Assembly (NCBI GenBank): GCA_019155205.2 | Contig: JAHNZQ020000172.1 | Coordinates: 2,716,778-2,739,812, forward strand | Direction of reading: 5' to 3' | Origin: Gracilaria vermiculophylla | Taxonomy: Eukaryota > Rhodophyta > Florideophyceae > Gracilariales > Gracilariaceae | DNA: 23,035 nucleotides | Shown here: piece by piece, positions 1-9,894 of the stretch | How positions within the stretch are numbered: position 1 is the stretch's first letter | Layout: every line of letters starts with the position of its first letter | The notes under the pieces: model-generated | The model's input: the letters and a program-made list of their open reading frames with translations, nothing else | Told to the model about the DNA's origin: nothing | Database searches by the model: none | Program-made: the position numbers and the translations under genes

Positions 1-209
1 TCGTCCGCCGCCGCGTGCCGCTGCCGCACCCGCATCGCCCGCATCCACCCCCTCCTCGTCGCCCGCGCCGCCCCCCCCCACCCCCCCCCCCTCCCCGCCG
101 CCGCCCCCCGCCGCGCCCAGCGGGGCCCGCCGCCCCCCCCGCCCCCCCCCCCCCCCCCGCCGCCCCCCCCCCGCACCCCCCCCCCCCCCCCCCGCCCCCC
201 CCCCCCCCG

Positions 210-248
<39 letters not shown>
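1..248. repeat. C-substituted copy of the glycerate kinase 5' region, ending in poly-C (probable artefact)
   Basis: Bases 1-80 equal 11071-11150 at 79 of 80 positions. From 81 to about 145 the alignment to 11151 onward continues without an indel, but most A, T and G are replaced by C; for example, 111-120 differs from 11181-11190 only by T to C. Beyond 150 the stretch is nearly pure C, with an uninterrupted run of 39 C at 210-248. The bases corresponding to the kinase ATG at 11153 are CCC here. Loss of A, T and G in fixed register looks like base-calling or consensus decay rather than mutation. Any polyproline reading through this stretch should be ignored. Confidence 0.85.
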
Positions 249-249
<1 letters not shown>

Positions 250-278
250 CCTCCCGCCCGCACGCCACCGCCGCCGCC

Positions 279-608
279 ATGAAGGTCCCGGATCAGGTCT
301 ACAGCGGAATGCCGCGCGGCATCTCCTCCACAGCCGCGCTGGTCATTCTGGCCATCAACGTGTTTGCGCCGGGCGTGGGCACCATCATCTCCGCGTTTCT
401 GGCCGCCGAGTGCATGCAGGAAACCGTGTTCGTGGGCGTACTGCAGCTCATCACGTCGCCGCTGCTGGGGCTCGGCTTCATCTGGGCCATCGTGTGGAGC
501 GTGCGCCTGTACAGGCAGCACAGCTCGGACGCGGCGCCCGCGTCCGCCGCTCGCGACGAGGAGAGCCCGCTGATGTCCGGGCTGCCGGAGGCACCAGCGC
601 AGGGCTAG
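279..608 (+). CDS. SPEC3/Stum-like small membrane protein
   Basis: A protein of 109 residues starts at the ATG at 279, in a good context (gccgccATGa). The same frame stays open upstream only through the artefactual poly-C, so I rejected the longer start. Two hydrophobic helices are visible at about residues 15-42 and 46-74. The first contains INVFAPGVGTIISAF, which matches the SPEC3/Stum pattern of an N-[IV]-F-x-P-G-x-G-T-[IM]-I core; the second ends in FIWAIVWSV. A short Ser/Ala/Glu-rich tail follows. Family members are small two-pass proteins; Stum in flies is linked to mechanosensory neurons. The role in a protist is unknown. The 5' flank is unreliable, so part of the N-terminus or promoter may be missing. 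An AATAAA lies at 835-840, downstream of the stop. Confidence 0.72.
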   Translation: MKVPDQVYSGMPRGISSTAALVILAINVFAPGVGTIISAFLAAECMQETVFVGVLQLITSPLLGLGFIWAIVWSVRLYRQHSSDAAPASAARDEESPLMSGLPEAPAQG

Positions 609-1664
609 AGAGCCGGCGGGCGCGTTTGGTGCAGCGCTGCGTGGAGCTTGTAATGTGTGAAGCGCTGGTTTGCGCCTCGTGACATGTATCGGTCGTGCAT
701 CTTGCTCGTGTGTACATTTACTCCTCGCCATGTTCCTCGCCATATTCCCCGCCTTCTGCCCCTCCAAACTCCGTCACTACGAGCCGTTGGCGATGACTGC
801 GCCGCGCTGCCCCTCTACATGTATCTACAACAGTAATAAACCAACTACCGCACGACGTCTTTTCGGTTTCTCAACATCTACAGAGCGCACCACTGGTGAA
901 GTGAGTAGGCAGTCGGTTGACGCTGCCTGCCTACGCGCCCTGCGCACTGCCGCGCACCCTTCGCAAATCCCTGAATCTGGACCATGTTGCTGAGCCACAC
1001 ACAACGCAGTGTTCTGCACGAGATTGCCAGCAATGAACCAAACCACGAGCGATAGCCGTCCACAGCCACCGTCCCTGTTTCTTGCCGTCTCGCTGCGTCC
1101 TCTCTTCCGTTACTACCGGCAGAGCACCATGCAAGTTCGCAGCATTCCAACACATACTGCATCTATTGTCATTGTATAACGTAAGTAGTTCATTTCGTCG
1201 ATCACCACAACGTTTCACCGGCCTGCGACTTAACTCAGCCAGCAGTTCATGAAAACAAATGCCATCGCCATGTGCACGGCCCGTAGCAGCGGAGCACTGC
1301 CTTCTTCGGCTTGTCTTGATCATTGGCGGGGGGGGGGGAATGTTTCCAAGCACCCGATTGTCAACAAATTTGACTGTCAGACCGCACACCGCATCGGCGT
1401 CTCATGACCCATGACCGGCAGTGCAACACAATAAAGCTCGCACGTGTTTTTCGTCTCCATTTGGTCCCCGCGCAAAACGAAACGTTCCGCTTCATCCACT
1501 TTTCGAGGTATGTAGACAGAAATCCCGTGAGCACTTGTCTCAGCACATCACTACACGCAGTCATAACCCTCAGGCTGGACCGAATCCGCGACACACAGAG
1601 TGTTTTTTTTGTCCTCTCTGTCTCTGTCTCTGTCTCTGTCTCACTCATTCTTTGCCTCTCCCGG
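609..1664. other. Intergenic region between the SPEC3-like and transposase-like genes
   Basis: No ORF here has a recognisable domain. Contents are an AATAAA at 835-840, probably for the upstream plus-strand gene, a run of 11 G at 1328-1338, and a TCTCTG microsatellite at 1615-1642. I saw no tRNA or snRNA. The left flank of the transposase-like gene shows no obvious terminal inverted repeat matching its right flank. Confidence 0.6.
1615..1642. repeat. TCTCTG microsatellite
   Basis: Four full TCTCTG units plus a partial fifth lie just past the stop codon of the minus-strand transposase-like gene, in its presumed 3' flank. Confidence 0.9.
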
Positions 1665-4307
1665 TCATTCCGAGATGCGCTCCGCGGTTCTTGCTCTCTT
1701 GCTGAATGGCTCGCGACACACCTCGTTCCGCTTCTGAGCGTACACTTGCCCAGCATGCGAATGCGTTCCCGATAACATTTCAATGCTGGTCTCCCCAATG
1801 GCATCCGTCAGCGCCTGCTCTTCTGTTCCGCTGGCACAGCTTTGAAAATTGTGTGCAGATGGATTAGACGGAAGTCTGTCTTCTCGAAGCAAACCCAGCA
1901 AGTCATCCAGATGCCGACGAACGGACTCAACAGCCGCAGGCCCAAGTCTCAACGCCTCCCGATACATACTTTGACTCACATCCTTTATCTTTATCCAAGT
2001 CATAAAGTTTGTCACCTCTTCATGCACGCCCAACACATTGGCCCCCTCTCCATTTGCTCTGAGAAGCCTGGCGGCCATGGCCTCACCCTTATACACCCCG
2101 GCCGTCAGTCGAATGTTCGAGACGTACTCACGCGTCAACTCCCTCGCCTCCCTCTGCCAGTACCGGTCAAACAACTGAGAAATTGGGATGTAGCTTCCCA
2201 GCACAGCTGTTAACGCCGGGTTCCACGTGCTCTGTTCCGGATACACCGTCGCAACGCGCACAATGTGCCTGCACGGAAAGCCCAGTCTCTGCATCTGGTT
2301 ACAAGAGCAGCGGCACACAATTTCTTTCTCGCCACCGCCTTCCCCTTTCGAACAGCTCAGCCCAAAACTGACAATCCTTGGCGACGTCGAAACAACACCG
2401 GAATCTTCCCTGCTCCGAACATACGTGTTGACCCACTTCAGCTCAAACTGCGCTGTGGGGCCCGCCACCGACTTTCGACCCGTTAAAGAATCCACTATCT
2501 CCCCCTCGCCGCACTCCAAAACCTTGGCTGACGCCACCACATAGTTCTTTGAGCTTGCCACGCTGATCTCAGAAAAGGAGCTCAGAGCATAGCTTGTGAA
2601 ATTGTGGCAAAGTTTGGCCCTCTCTTCTTCGGGGAGTGGGAGATGATTTAGGCCCATTAAGCTTTGCCTTTGTCGATTGGATGCCACGGGACGTGTTGAC
2701 GATGCCCTCCTTTCCGTAGCTCCTTGTTGCGAAATCCGCCGAATCTCTGACGGAACTTGCCACAGGGGCACTTTTCTGGCCACAATGTGCGCCTTGAAGC
2801 CTGCATTTGAGGTTTCTGTATAGCCTGTTCCCTGGAAAAGGAAGCGACGAGGAACAGCATCGTTCCGAAAACAACTAACCACCATGAATGGGCGCAGGTG
2901 GTACAGAAACTGATACCATATGGGCATGTTCTCATGAAAAGCAACAATGTACTTTTGTTCAAAGTTCAGTCTTCGCATAATAAACTTTTCCACCGTGTCA
3001 GAGCGTCTAAGATTGAACAGGTCTTTTGACATTTCGTCTCGCCATTCGATTTTTTTGATCCTCGAGCACCAGCTCGTAACATTTCGCATCTGGTGCTGGT
3101 TGAGATGATGTTCGTCTAAAGCAATGTAAGAGCTTTGAAATACCTTCTCTACAGCGCTAATACAGGCAGTATTCTCATCCGTCGTAATCATGCATGGTGA
3201 CAGGGGTATAATGGACTTGAAATGCTTCAAAACACTCACAAAATTTTCTTCCGTTTCGGATGACATGAAGGCCATAAAGAAGGTGAGAATGCACCCATCA
3301 TTGGCTTTCCCGTTTATCGTGACCAGCTGAAAGCCGCCGAATCGATTCGCAATCACCTTGCAATCAATTGACACTCCAGGGACAATCCCAAATTTGTCGT
3401 ACTCCTCGATCCACTCGTCAAAAGACCAGCACGCAAGCTTCATTCTCCCGGAATCATCGCACTGGAGAAAGACTTTGTTGCCGATATTTTCGTTGATTAT
3501 TGTGGATAGCGTGTCACACAAGCGCAAGCATTCTCGGTCCATTGGGTTAAACACTGGAGTGGCGTAGCCAACATGCTTTCGTGCGACAGCAAAGTTGATA
3601 GGTCTCTTGTACTTATCCTCGAGGAAGCGTATTGTGTCTTTAAAGCTCATCTGCAAAATATTAGTGCCATTTGGGGCTTCTGCACGAGTGCGAGCAGTGG
3701 GGCGGCGCGATGCATACGAGGAACGATGAGAATGGACACAACTTGTATAGTCTGCAACATACAGCCTCCCGAAACACCCTTCTTGACCAGTTTCATTGGC
3801 CGACACCGTCTTGACGGTCATCGAAAAAGGGCAGCCTCCCTGGCGATCCTTGTACTTGTCGCACTTTAGAATACCTTTTTGAAGCACTCTTGTGTTCGAC
3901 GCATGGGTTTTTGACGCTTGTTTTTCGCCCAGGTACACGGAGGTTCTTACAAACAGACTGTAGCCCATGCAATCGGCAATAAACTGGATTTCTTTCAGAA
4001 CATTGTAACCCGGAGTGTCGAGGGGGAGACTCTGCAAGTACGCTTTAACTGCGGCTTTGAAGCATTCTTCGACCTCCTCTGGCTGTGTGCCATCTTCCAT
4101 GTCCAGTTCTGCGGTGTCATCGCCGTCGTCGACGGTGCAAACTTGGTGCCGCGACTCATTTTCGACTTGCAAAAATCCCTCTAACGATGCGTTGGAGATT
4201 TTGAATAACGCGGGTGGGAGGTCTTCCTCGTCGTCGATGAAGCGGTCAGTGGTGAACGCGCTGGTGCCCACTTCGTCACTACTCGCAGCATCGGATTGCG
4301 TCTCCAT
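1665..4307 (-). CDS. MULE/FAR1-type transposase-like protein with SWIM zinc finger
   Basis: An uninterrupted protein of 880 residues from the ATG at 4305-4307; an in-frame ATG at 4418 would add 37 residues. Residues 1-90 are acidic. A WRKY-GCM1/FAR1-like zinc-binding segment follows, with C149, C159, H192 and H194. The MULE DDE-type core has a first Asp at D315 (VSIDCKVIANRFGGFQ) and a second at D377 (MITTDENTACISA). The usual C-x2-H after the second Asp is replaced by DEHHLNQH. A SWIM finger (CRCSC then PCRH, about residues 661-681) follows, and the C-terminus is basic (SKRAR). Mutator-like transposases move DNA elements; domesticated relatives such as FAR1/FHY3 are transcription factors. 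No frameshift or stop is seen. I could not find terminal inverted repeats or a target duplication, so an active element and a domesticated gene both remain possible. Confidence 0.88.
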   Translation of the reverse strand: METQSDAASSDEVGTSAFTTDRFIDDEEDLPPALFKISNASLEGFLQVENESRHQVCTVDDGDDTAELDMEDGTQPEEVEECFKAAVKAYLQSLPLDTPGYNVLKEIQFIADCMGYSLFVRTSVYLGEKQASKTHASNTRVLQKGILKCDKYKDRQGGCPFSMTVKTVSANETGQEGCFGRLYVADYTSCVHSHRSSYASRRPTARTRAEAPNGTNILQMSFKDTIRFLEDKYKRPINFAVARKHVGYATPVFNPMDRECLRLCDTLSTIINENIGNKVFLQCDDSGRMKLACWSFDEWIEEYDKFGIVPGVSIDCKVIANRFGGFQLVTINGKANDGCILTFFMAFMSSETEENFVSVLKHFKSIIPLSPCMITTDENTACISAVEKVFQSSYIALDEHHLNQHQMRNVTSWCSRIKKIEWRDEMSKDLFNLRRSDTVEKFIMRRLNFEQKYIVAFHENMPIWYQFLYHLRPFMVVSCFRNDAVPRRFLFQGTGYTETSNAGFKAHIVARKVPLWQVPSEIRRISQQGATERRASSTRPVASNRQRQSLMGLNHLPLPEEERAKLCHNFTSYALSSFSEISVASSKNYVVASAKVLECGEGEIVDSLTGRKSVAGPTAQFELKWVNTYVRSREDSGVVSTSPRIVSFGLSCSKGEGGGEKEIVCRCSCNQMQRLGFPCRHIVRVATVYPEQSTWNPALTAVLGSYIPISQLFDRYWQREARELTREYVSNIRLTAGVYKGEAMAARLLRANGEGANVLGVHEEVTNFMTWIKIKDVSQSMYREALRLGPAAVESVRRHLDDLLGLLREDRLPSNPSAHNFQSCASGTEEQALTDAIGETSIEMLSGTHSHAGQVYAQKRNEVCREPFSKRARTAERISE

Positions 4308-4813
4308 GTGCGATCCCCTTTCCACTGGTGTAGGCTTTCCTTGCAGCTGTCGTTCCTTTTTCCATCTGCGGTGGGGCGGCGGACACCTTAGCACTCGCCG
4401 AGAGGGGCCGGGAAGCAAGAATGATGCGCTCTCGGCGAAGGCTCGCCCTCATAGCCAAAGCGGGCGCGTCTGCGTCCGAGCCTTTGAGCTTGCTGCTCGT
4501 TCACTGCGGGCTTTTGTGATCCGAGCGTACTTGTCTACATTATTTTTTAATTTTTCGATTCAACACTTTTTGGTTAACGTCGCAGAGCGGACTGAAGTAC
4601 CACGGGTGCAACGGAGGGCTCTCCCCGTTACCCACCCCCTCATCAACAGCTGCAACCCCCTTCGCATCACACGCAACCGGCGCATGCGGTCGCATCTCCT
4701 CCGTCGTTGCGTCGACAAATCCCACAAAGCGGCGCTTTTTCAACGCAAACCTCCGGCTCCATTTCCGCGTGCCCCGCCCCGGCCACGTCGCCCACTCCGA
4801 GAACGCGCCCCAG
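4308..4813. promoter_or_regulatory. Divergent intergenic region between the transposase-like gene and LSm5
   Basis: About 500 bp separate the two divergent starts, so both promoters should lie here. An AT-rich patch at 4528-4560 (cattattttttaattttt) stands out from its GC-rich surroundings and is the best TATA-like candidate. No other motif is convincing. Confidence 0.4.
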
Positions 4814-5199
4814 ATGTCGTCGAAAGACCAAGTGCCCGTCCCACAGATCCTTCCTCTGGAGCTGGTCGACAAGTGCATCGGCAGTCGCATCTGGATCATC
4901 ATGCGCGGAGAGAAGGAGCTGGTCGGCACGCTGCGAGGTTTCGATGAGTTCGTCAACATCGTGAGTAACTCTCCACAAGCCGACGCGCTCACTTGTGCAT
5001 TCCGTCTTCGACGCGTTTCGACTAACTGTGCGAGCACCACCGCCTCTTCGACCACCAGGTTCTCGAGGACGTGACCGAATACGAGTACTCGCCAGACGGC
5101 GCCGCAAAGAAACATCTCGATAAAATTTTACTGAATGGAGGCAACGTCTGCATGCTTGTTCCTGGATCGGAGGGTCCAGACAAATCACCGCCCTTCTGA
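4814..5199 (+). CDS. LSM5: U6 snRNA-associated Sm-like protein LSm5 (one intron)
   Basis: Two exons, 4814-4960 and 5059-5199, join in phase 0 to give 95 residues, close to the 91 of human LSM5. Exon 1 holds the Sm1 motif ([13 protein letters not shown], then [12 protein letters not shown]). Exon 2 continues [14 protein letters not shown] and the Sm2-like [14 protein letters not shown]. The match to the LSM5 consensus is nearly continuous. LSm5 is part of the LSm2-8 ring, which binds the U6 3' end in the nucleus, and of the LSm1-7 ring, which works with decapping factors in cytoplasmic mRNA decay. The gene is divergent from the transposase-like gene and convergent with the MOT2 transporter. 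Reading exon 1 into the intron would give a false C-terminus. Confidence 0.97.
4961..5058 (+). other. Spliceosomal intron in LSM5
   Basis: A 98-nt intron begins GTGAGT and ends CCACCAG. A CTAAC branch-point candidate at 5022-5026 sits about 33 nt before the 3' splice site. Removing it joins FVNI to VLEDVTE, which restores the LSm5 consensus. Confidence 0.95.
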
Positions 5200-5510
5200 G
5201 AGCGCCTTTGGAAATGGTTTGGCGCCCAGTCCTGCCCCCCGAGACCCTCAACGTGTGCGCAGTCGCGCGAAGCGGTGCGCTTTCCAAGCGCCACCATGGC
5301 TTTTGTCCGCGCGCCCATCTTGATAAGTGGTCGTGTCCAATCGGTCGCGTGGGGCGAAACATTCTCAATTCGTGTGTCATACACAACGTTTGCGATTTGA
5401 TACGCCATGCTGCTGCTGCCACTAGGGTCACTCGCAGTTGAGTTCGGCTGTGCGCATCGTACAGCTTTGTCATTTTTGACCCGTTCATGAGGTCTTGCGA
5501 TGTTCTTTCG
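5200..5510. other. Shared 3' intergenic region of LSM5 and the MOT2 transporter
   Basis: The two genes converge here, so the stretch should hold both 3' UTRs. I see no ORF with recognisable content, no RNA gene and no clear repeat. Confidence 0.5.
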
Positions 5511-6857
5511 TTACGTGCGCTCCCCGTCGCATTCCTTGGCTTTCCCAACTCCTTCACCTTCTTCGACGTCCTCTTCATCGCACGGGGCGTATCTTGCGAG
5601 CCGCATCAATCGTTGTTGGCTCAAAACCGCGATTATCATCAAGCAGGCACAAAGCGCAAACACCGTCTTGACCTCAAGATCTTCGTATAGAGCGATGACA
5701 ACGATTAAGTTGAGGGGTACGCGAAAGAAGTTCAAAATTGCACTTCTGCTTTCTTCCGGAATGTACGGTGCTCTCATGGTAGCCATTCCGGGAAAGTAAA
5801 TGCCGCACAGAATCTCAAAGACAAGAAAGCCTCCGTACACAACTTCAATCTTGCCAGAAACAGTGGTGAGTATAAACACGAGAGCGGCTAGCGCAAACAC
5901 GTTTCGCATCAACAGCTCTACCTTGACAGACCGCTGCCAATATGCGAAGAGGTTGCTGCCAATCATGGTGGCGGCCATGAAGGAGGAGAAAATAGTTCCG
6001 TGCGGAATCTCTCCCACTTGCCCCTTGGCGGTTTGGAGGGCAGGGGTCCAGACAAACGTGAACGTGTACATGGCGCCCTCGAAGGCAGCCTGGCTCACTC
6101 CGAGCAGTAGGATTTTCTCGTCCGATAGCAACGAGACCCAGGCGCGCGCAAAGCCACCGCTGACGCTCTGTTGCGCGTCGCCGTAGTTTTCAGTCCACGA
6201 CGACGCCAGAATGAGCGCCAGCACGACCAGGACGAACATGGACACATCGAAGGGCATGACCTTGCCGTAGCGATCTGCAAACCACCCGGCAACCTGGCCG
6301 GCGACAATGGCGACGATGCCGTTGCCAAACTGGGCGCGGGCGAACGTGAAGCCCAGCTGCGAGGAGTCGAAGCCGCGGTGATGGTGCTCGTACACCATCC
6401 ACGCCTCGAAGGCGGAGAACAAAATGGAGTAGGCAATGCCGCCCAGGAGGCGCCCCAACAGCAGCATCCAGAAGTTGGGCGAGTGCTTGGTGGCGCACGA
6501 CAGGACGTAGGCGGCGCAGTACACGAGCGCATTGTTTCGGCGGCCGTACTTGTCGGCGACCGAGGCGACAAAGGTGCCGAAGACGGCGGAGGAGGCGAAG
6601 CCGGTGATGTAGAGGCGGGCTATGTCGGTCTTGGCGAAGCCGTAGTGCGAGTAGAGGGCGTAGACGTACGGGCCTTGGACCCAGTCGGCGGCGACGGCCA
6701 GCAAGTACACGAGCAGGTAGTTGGCCTGGAAGTGTCGGAAGGAGTTGGGGTCGGCGTTGGGGTCATGCTTGGGGTTGGAGGACTTTTGGAAGCGGCGGGT
6801 GAGGAAGTGGGTGAGGGCGGTTGCTGACACCAGGGCGCAAAAGGAGAAGTGATACAT
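5511..6857 (-). CDS. Molybdate-anion transporter, MOT2/MFSD5 family
   Basis: A protein of 448 residues, close to the ~450 of human MFSD5, with about 12 hydrophobic segments in two halves. Family signatures include ADWVQGPYVYALYSHYGF after the first helix, GFASSAVFGTFVASVADKYG, which holds the MFS motif A (ADKYGRR), and ATKHSPNFWMLLLGRLLGG. The tail after the last helix is acidic (DEEDVEEGEG) and cytosolic by prediction. The Chlamydomonas member MOT2 takes up molybdate, needed for molybdenum cofactor and so for nitrate reductase; the vertebrate substrate is less clear. The start at 6857 leads straight into a hydrophobic segment, as in relatives. On the coding strand a run of 11 C lies 47-57 nt upstream. 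Substrate assignment rests on family membership. Confidence 0.92.
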   Translation of the reverse strand: MYHFSFCALVSATALTHFLTRRFQKSSNPKHDPNADPNSFRHFQANYLLVYLLAVAADWVQGPYVYALYSHYGFAKTDIARLYITGFASSAVFGTFVASVADKYGRRNNALVYCAAYVLSCATKHSPNFWMLLLGRLLGGIAYSILFSAFEAWMVYEHHHRGFDSSQLGFTFARAQFGNGIVAIVAGQVAGWFADRYGKVMPFDVSMFVLVVLALILASSWTENYGDAQQSVSGGFARAWVSLLSDEKILLLGVSQAAFEGAMYTFTFVWTPALQTAKGQVGEIPHGTIFSSFMAATMIGSNLFAYWQRSVKVELLMRNVFALAALVFILTTVSGKIEVVYGGFLVFEILCGIYFPGMATMRAPYIPEESRSAILNFFRVPLNLIVVIALYEDLEVKTVFALCACLMIIAVLSQQRLMRLARYAPCDEEDVEEGEGVGKAKECDGERT

Positions 6858-7415
6858 TTTGAAGCGACACGCGGGTGTCGTTCATGTTCGTTGCGATGGG
6901 GAGGGGGGGGGGGGAAGGGCCGGGTGGTCAATGCGAGGCGCTTGGTGAGTGGAGCTGCGGCATGAGTTGCGTCGGCGACGATGGACACAGCAGAGCGACG
7001 CAGGCGAGGCGCAGCTCGGCGCTGACGGGGCAGGGTTGTTGGGTGCGGATTAGAACGCGCAACGGGGTGGTGGTTGCTTTTGGTTGGCTTGCACTTGCGG
7101 TGCTTGGCGGCGCTTACAGCTCACTGCGACAAGGTGTCGACCGGCATACGCGGCTCATACGGCGGCTGTCGAAGGGTTGCGAAGGAGGACTTGGCAGCGT
7201 CGGCGTCGAGTGGCGGAGGGGAGGCGCGGGGACGCGACCATCGGCGCCGCCCGCGGCACGCGGCGGTGCGGGCCGCCGAGGCAACTGGCGCTGCGCGCTC
7301 GCACGCTGCGAACCGTGGGACTGCGCTGTTGCCGTCCGTCAGTGCTGCACTTTGTTACGTATAAACAGCGGTGATTTCGGTTTACGGGTTCATGACCAAC
7401 GGTGTAGCACGATCG

Positions 7416-7423
7416 TATAAAAG
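7416..7423 (+). promoter_or_regulatory. TATA-like box without an assigned gene
   Basis: TATAAAAG stands out in GC-rich surroundings, and a second TATAAA-like site lies about 60 bp upstream. No convincing ORF or known RNA gene begins downstream, so this may be the promoter of an unrecognised transcript, or chance. Confidence 0.25.
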
Positions 7424-7714
7424 TCGCGTGTTTCGAGGTGATGTGACCGCCCTTGACCACAAAAAGTTGTTCAGCGGGTATCGTTCACGCACAACGTCAT
7501 GCGCGCGAGAGCTGCGCTTTCCGGCCTGCCTCGATGGCGCCTTCACCACATCTGCCGCGTCTCCGCACAAATCGAAATCGCGCGCACGCGGTGCACGCGT
7601 GCCCCACGATGCGATTTCCGCGCCTGCCGCCGTGCGAGTTGCGCCCAGCCCACGCATGATGCTGTGCAGCATTGCGACTGCCAGATACGTTCAACGCACA
7701 CATCCCACACTTAC

Positions 7715-7888
7715 GTCTTCGGCTCACACATCAATCCCGTCGGTTGCCAGACCACGCAATGAAAACAACAAAGCCATCAAGCGCTTGTCTTGCGTACTAA
7801 TCGCACATTTAGTCTTCGGCTCACACGCGCATCTCGTCGGTAGCTTGACCATGAATTGAAAACAGCAAAGCCATCAAGCGCTTGTCTT
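7715..7888. repeat. Imperfect tandem duplication, period 97 bp
   Basis: Copy A (7715-7791) and copy B (7812-7888) both begin GTCTTCGGCTCACAC and end AAGCCATCAAGCGCTTGTCTT. They differ by scattered substitutions, and their start-to-start and end-to-end spacing is 97 bp in each case. Both contain a TGAAAACA(A/G)CAAAGCC block. No reading frame is shared convincingly, so this looks like a non-coding duplication. Confidence 0.9.
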
Positions 7889-8322
7889 ACACAATGTGCG
7901 TGTGTGTGTTCCTTTTTGCCGTGCTCTGCACACAGCTTTCCCTTGCCAAGTTGAGCACAGAGTTCCGCAACCGCTTTCCGCCTTCGGAATGACCAACAAA
8001 TACTTTGCTCCGTGTACGATCCACTTTCGAACCCATCCTTGCTTTCCCTCTCTTTCACACACTGCTCGACGCCTCTCCTCCGCCCGCCGCTGTCACCGAA
8101 CGTCCAAAGCCGACAAATTTGCACTCGTTCTCTGCCACGCGCACACCTGACCATTTCGCTCTCCAGAAATGGTCGTGAGCCGCGTGAAACGCTTTCCATC
8201 ACCGTTGCTCCAGCTCTCCTCATGCACTGTACATCCGTGCATATTGCAGCCCAGCTGCAAGCTCAACTTGTCCCGATGCAGAAAAAAGTATGCTTCGCCA
8301 TACACAATCGCCCAGTCTCCAC

Positions 8323-9860
8323 TCACGAGTCCGAAGCCTCCCACGCATTGCTCTTGTGCCGAGGCACAAACTGAAACCCTTCGGGAGTCTTTCCGAGCAG
8401 CATCTCGCTAATTTGCACCCAGTCGCTGCTTTTCGGAGAGCCAAGCAAAGTTTCAAGTTCATCGCGGCCCCTGAAAAAGGGCGCTCTGTGCGACATGCTC
8501 AGCACAGTGTCTGCGCCGCCCTCCACAATCCCTACGGGCACATAACGGTACAAAAACGACAGCCACTCCAACAGAAAGCGCCGAGTCTTCTCCACCCCGC
8601 GCTCATCCGCCCCCCAGTGATCCAGCCCATATCGCGCAAACTCCCTGTACATTTCAAGTCGTTCCGAGCTGCGTATGTCCCAGTCGCGTCTTTCCTTGAT
8701 CTCCGTGAACAACCACGGTTTTATTAGAGCCCCACGAGCAATCATAACACTGTCCACACCGCATCCTTCATGTTTGCCTCCATCGAAATAAGGAGCCGCA
8801 TCGCGCCAGTTGTAGACGTCGCCGTTCCCCAACAGAGGGATGCCGCAACGCTGCGCAGCCGGCGCACACTCATTCTGGATGTAGTCCCAATCGGCCAGCT
8901 TGGAATAGCGCTGTTTTCGAGTGCGCCCATGCACGGTGACCCAACTCGCGCCGGCGGCCGCCAGGTCCGGAATGAGCTCGTGTGCATTGCGGGAGCGCAG
9001 GGAAACACCCATGCGCACCTTGACGCCGACCGGGATATCGAGGACGCGAGACATGCTCCACACCATTCTTTTAAACTTGTTGCGTCGCTGCATGAGGCTG
9101 CATCCGCCACCCCTGTTGAACACGACGTCGATGGGGCAGCCGGCGTTGAGCTCGACAAAATCGACGTGGCAGTTGTCCCCGATGAGCTCGGCGGCGCGCG
9201 TGACGGTTTCGACGTTGGAGCCGGCGATCTGCACGCCGAACAGGTCCTCGCTCTTGTGGCGGCGCAGCAGCGCCCACTCGCTGCTCTGCCCCTTGAGCAG
9301 GTTGCCCGCGAGCGCCATCTCGCCGCACGTGATGTCGGCGCCCAGCCGCTTGCACACGCGGCGGAACGGCAGGTTGCCCACGGTGGTGAGCGGCGCCAGG
9401 TACAGCTTCTGGCGCATGTCGATCTTGCGCGTGGGCACGAGGCCGGCGGCGCCCTCGGGCGCGGCGGCGGCGGCGGCGGCGGCGGCGCGCTGCGCGTTCC
9501 ACGCGGTGAGCACCTGGCGGCTGCGCGGCAGCTCGACGCGGCGCTTGCGCAGGCGGCTGCGCAGCTCCAGGTCGAGGAAGTTGCGCTGGTCGGCGCGGCG
9601 CTCGAGGCGCGCCGACAGCGGGGCGGCGCCGCCGGCGGCGCCGGCGGCGCCGCCGCCGCCGCGCGCGGGCGGCGCGACGCGCGCGGCGGCGGCCAGCTCG
9701 TCGAAGAAGGCGGGCGAGTAGAGCGCGACGCCGCGCGTGTCCAACAGCAGCGCGCCGTCGCCGGCGCGGCGCGCGCGCAGCAGGTACTGCGGCTGGACGG
9801 GCGCGTCGGCGGCGGGCGCGCCGCGGATGTCGTCCGGCGCGTCGTCCGGCGCGTCGTCCG

Positions 9861-9894
<34 letters not shown>

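Larger units (their letters stand above)
6858..8322. other. Long intergenic region upstream of the MOT2 gene
   Basis: No convincing gene. The proximal part (6858 to about 7350) should hold the MOT2 promoter, with a run of 11 G at 6904-6914. Two plus-strand TATA-like boxes, near 7359 and at 7416, and a 97-bp-period tandem duplication at 7715-7888 follow. From 7890 to 8322, opposite the DUS3 3' end, nothing recognisable is seen. Several ORFs of 60-160 codons occur but none shows a domain. Confidence 0.5.

Noticed and set aside
15..278. Polyproline N-terminal extension of the SPEC3-like protein
   Set aside because: It is read from the C-substituted artefact copy of the kinase region, so the proline run is not trustworthy.
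931..1389. 152-codon minus-strand ORF with several Cys
   Set aside because: No recognisable domain, overlapped by other ORFs, contains a G homopolymer run, so chance is more likely.
8010..8045. GGTTCGAA-like B box on the minus strand, possible tRNA
   Set aside because: The flanking bases do not pair as a T stem and no acceptor or anticodon arm can be found.
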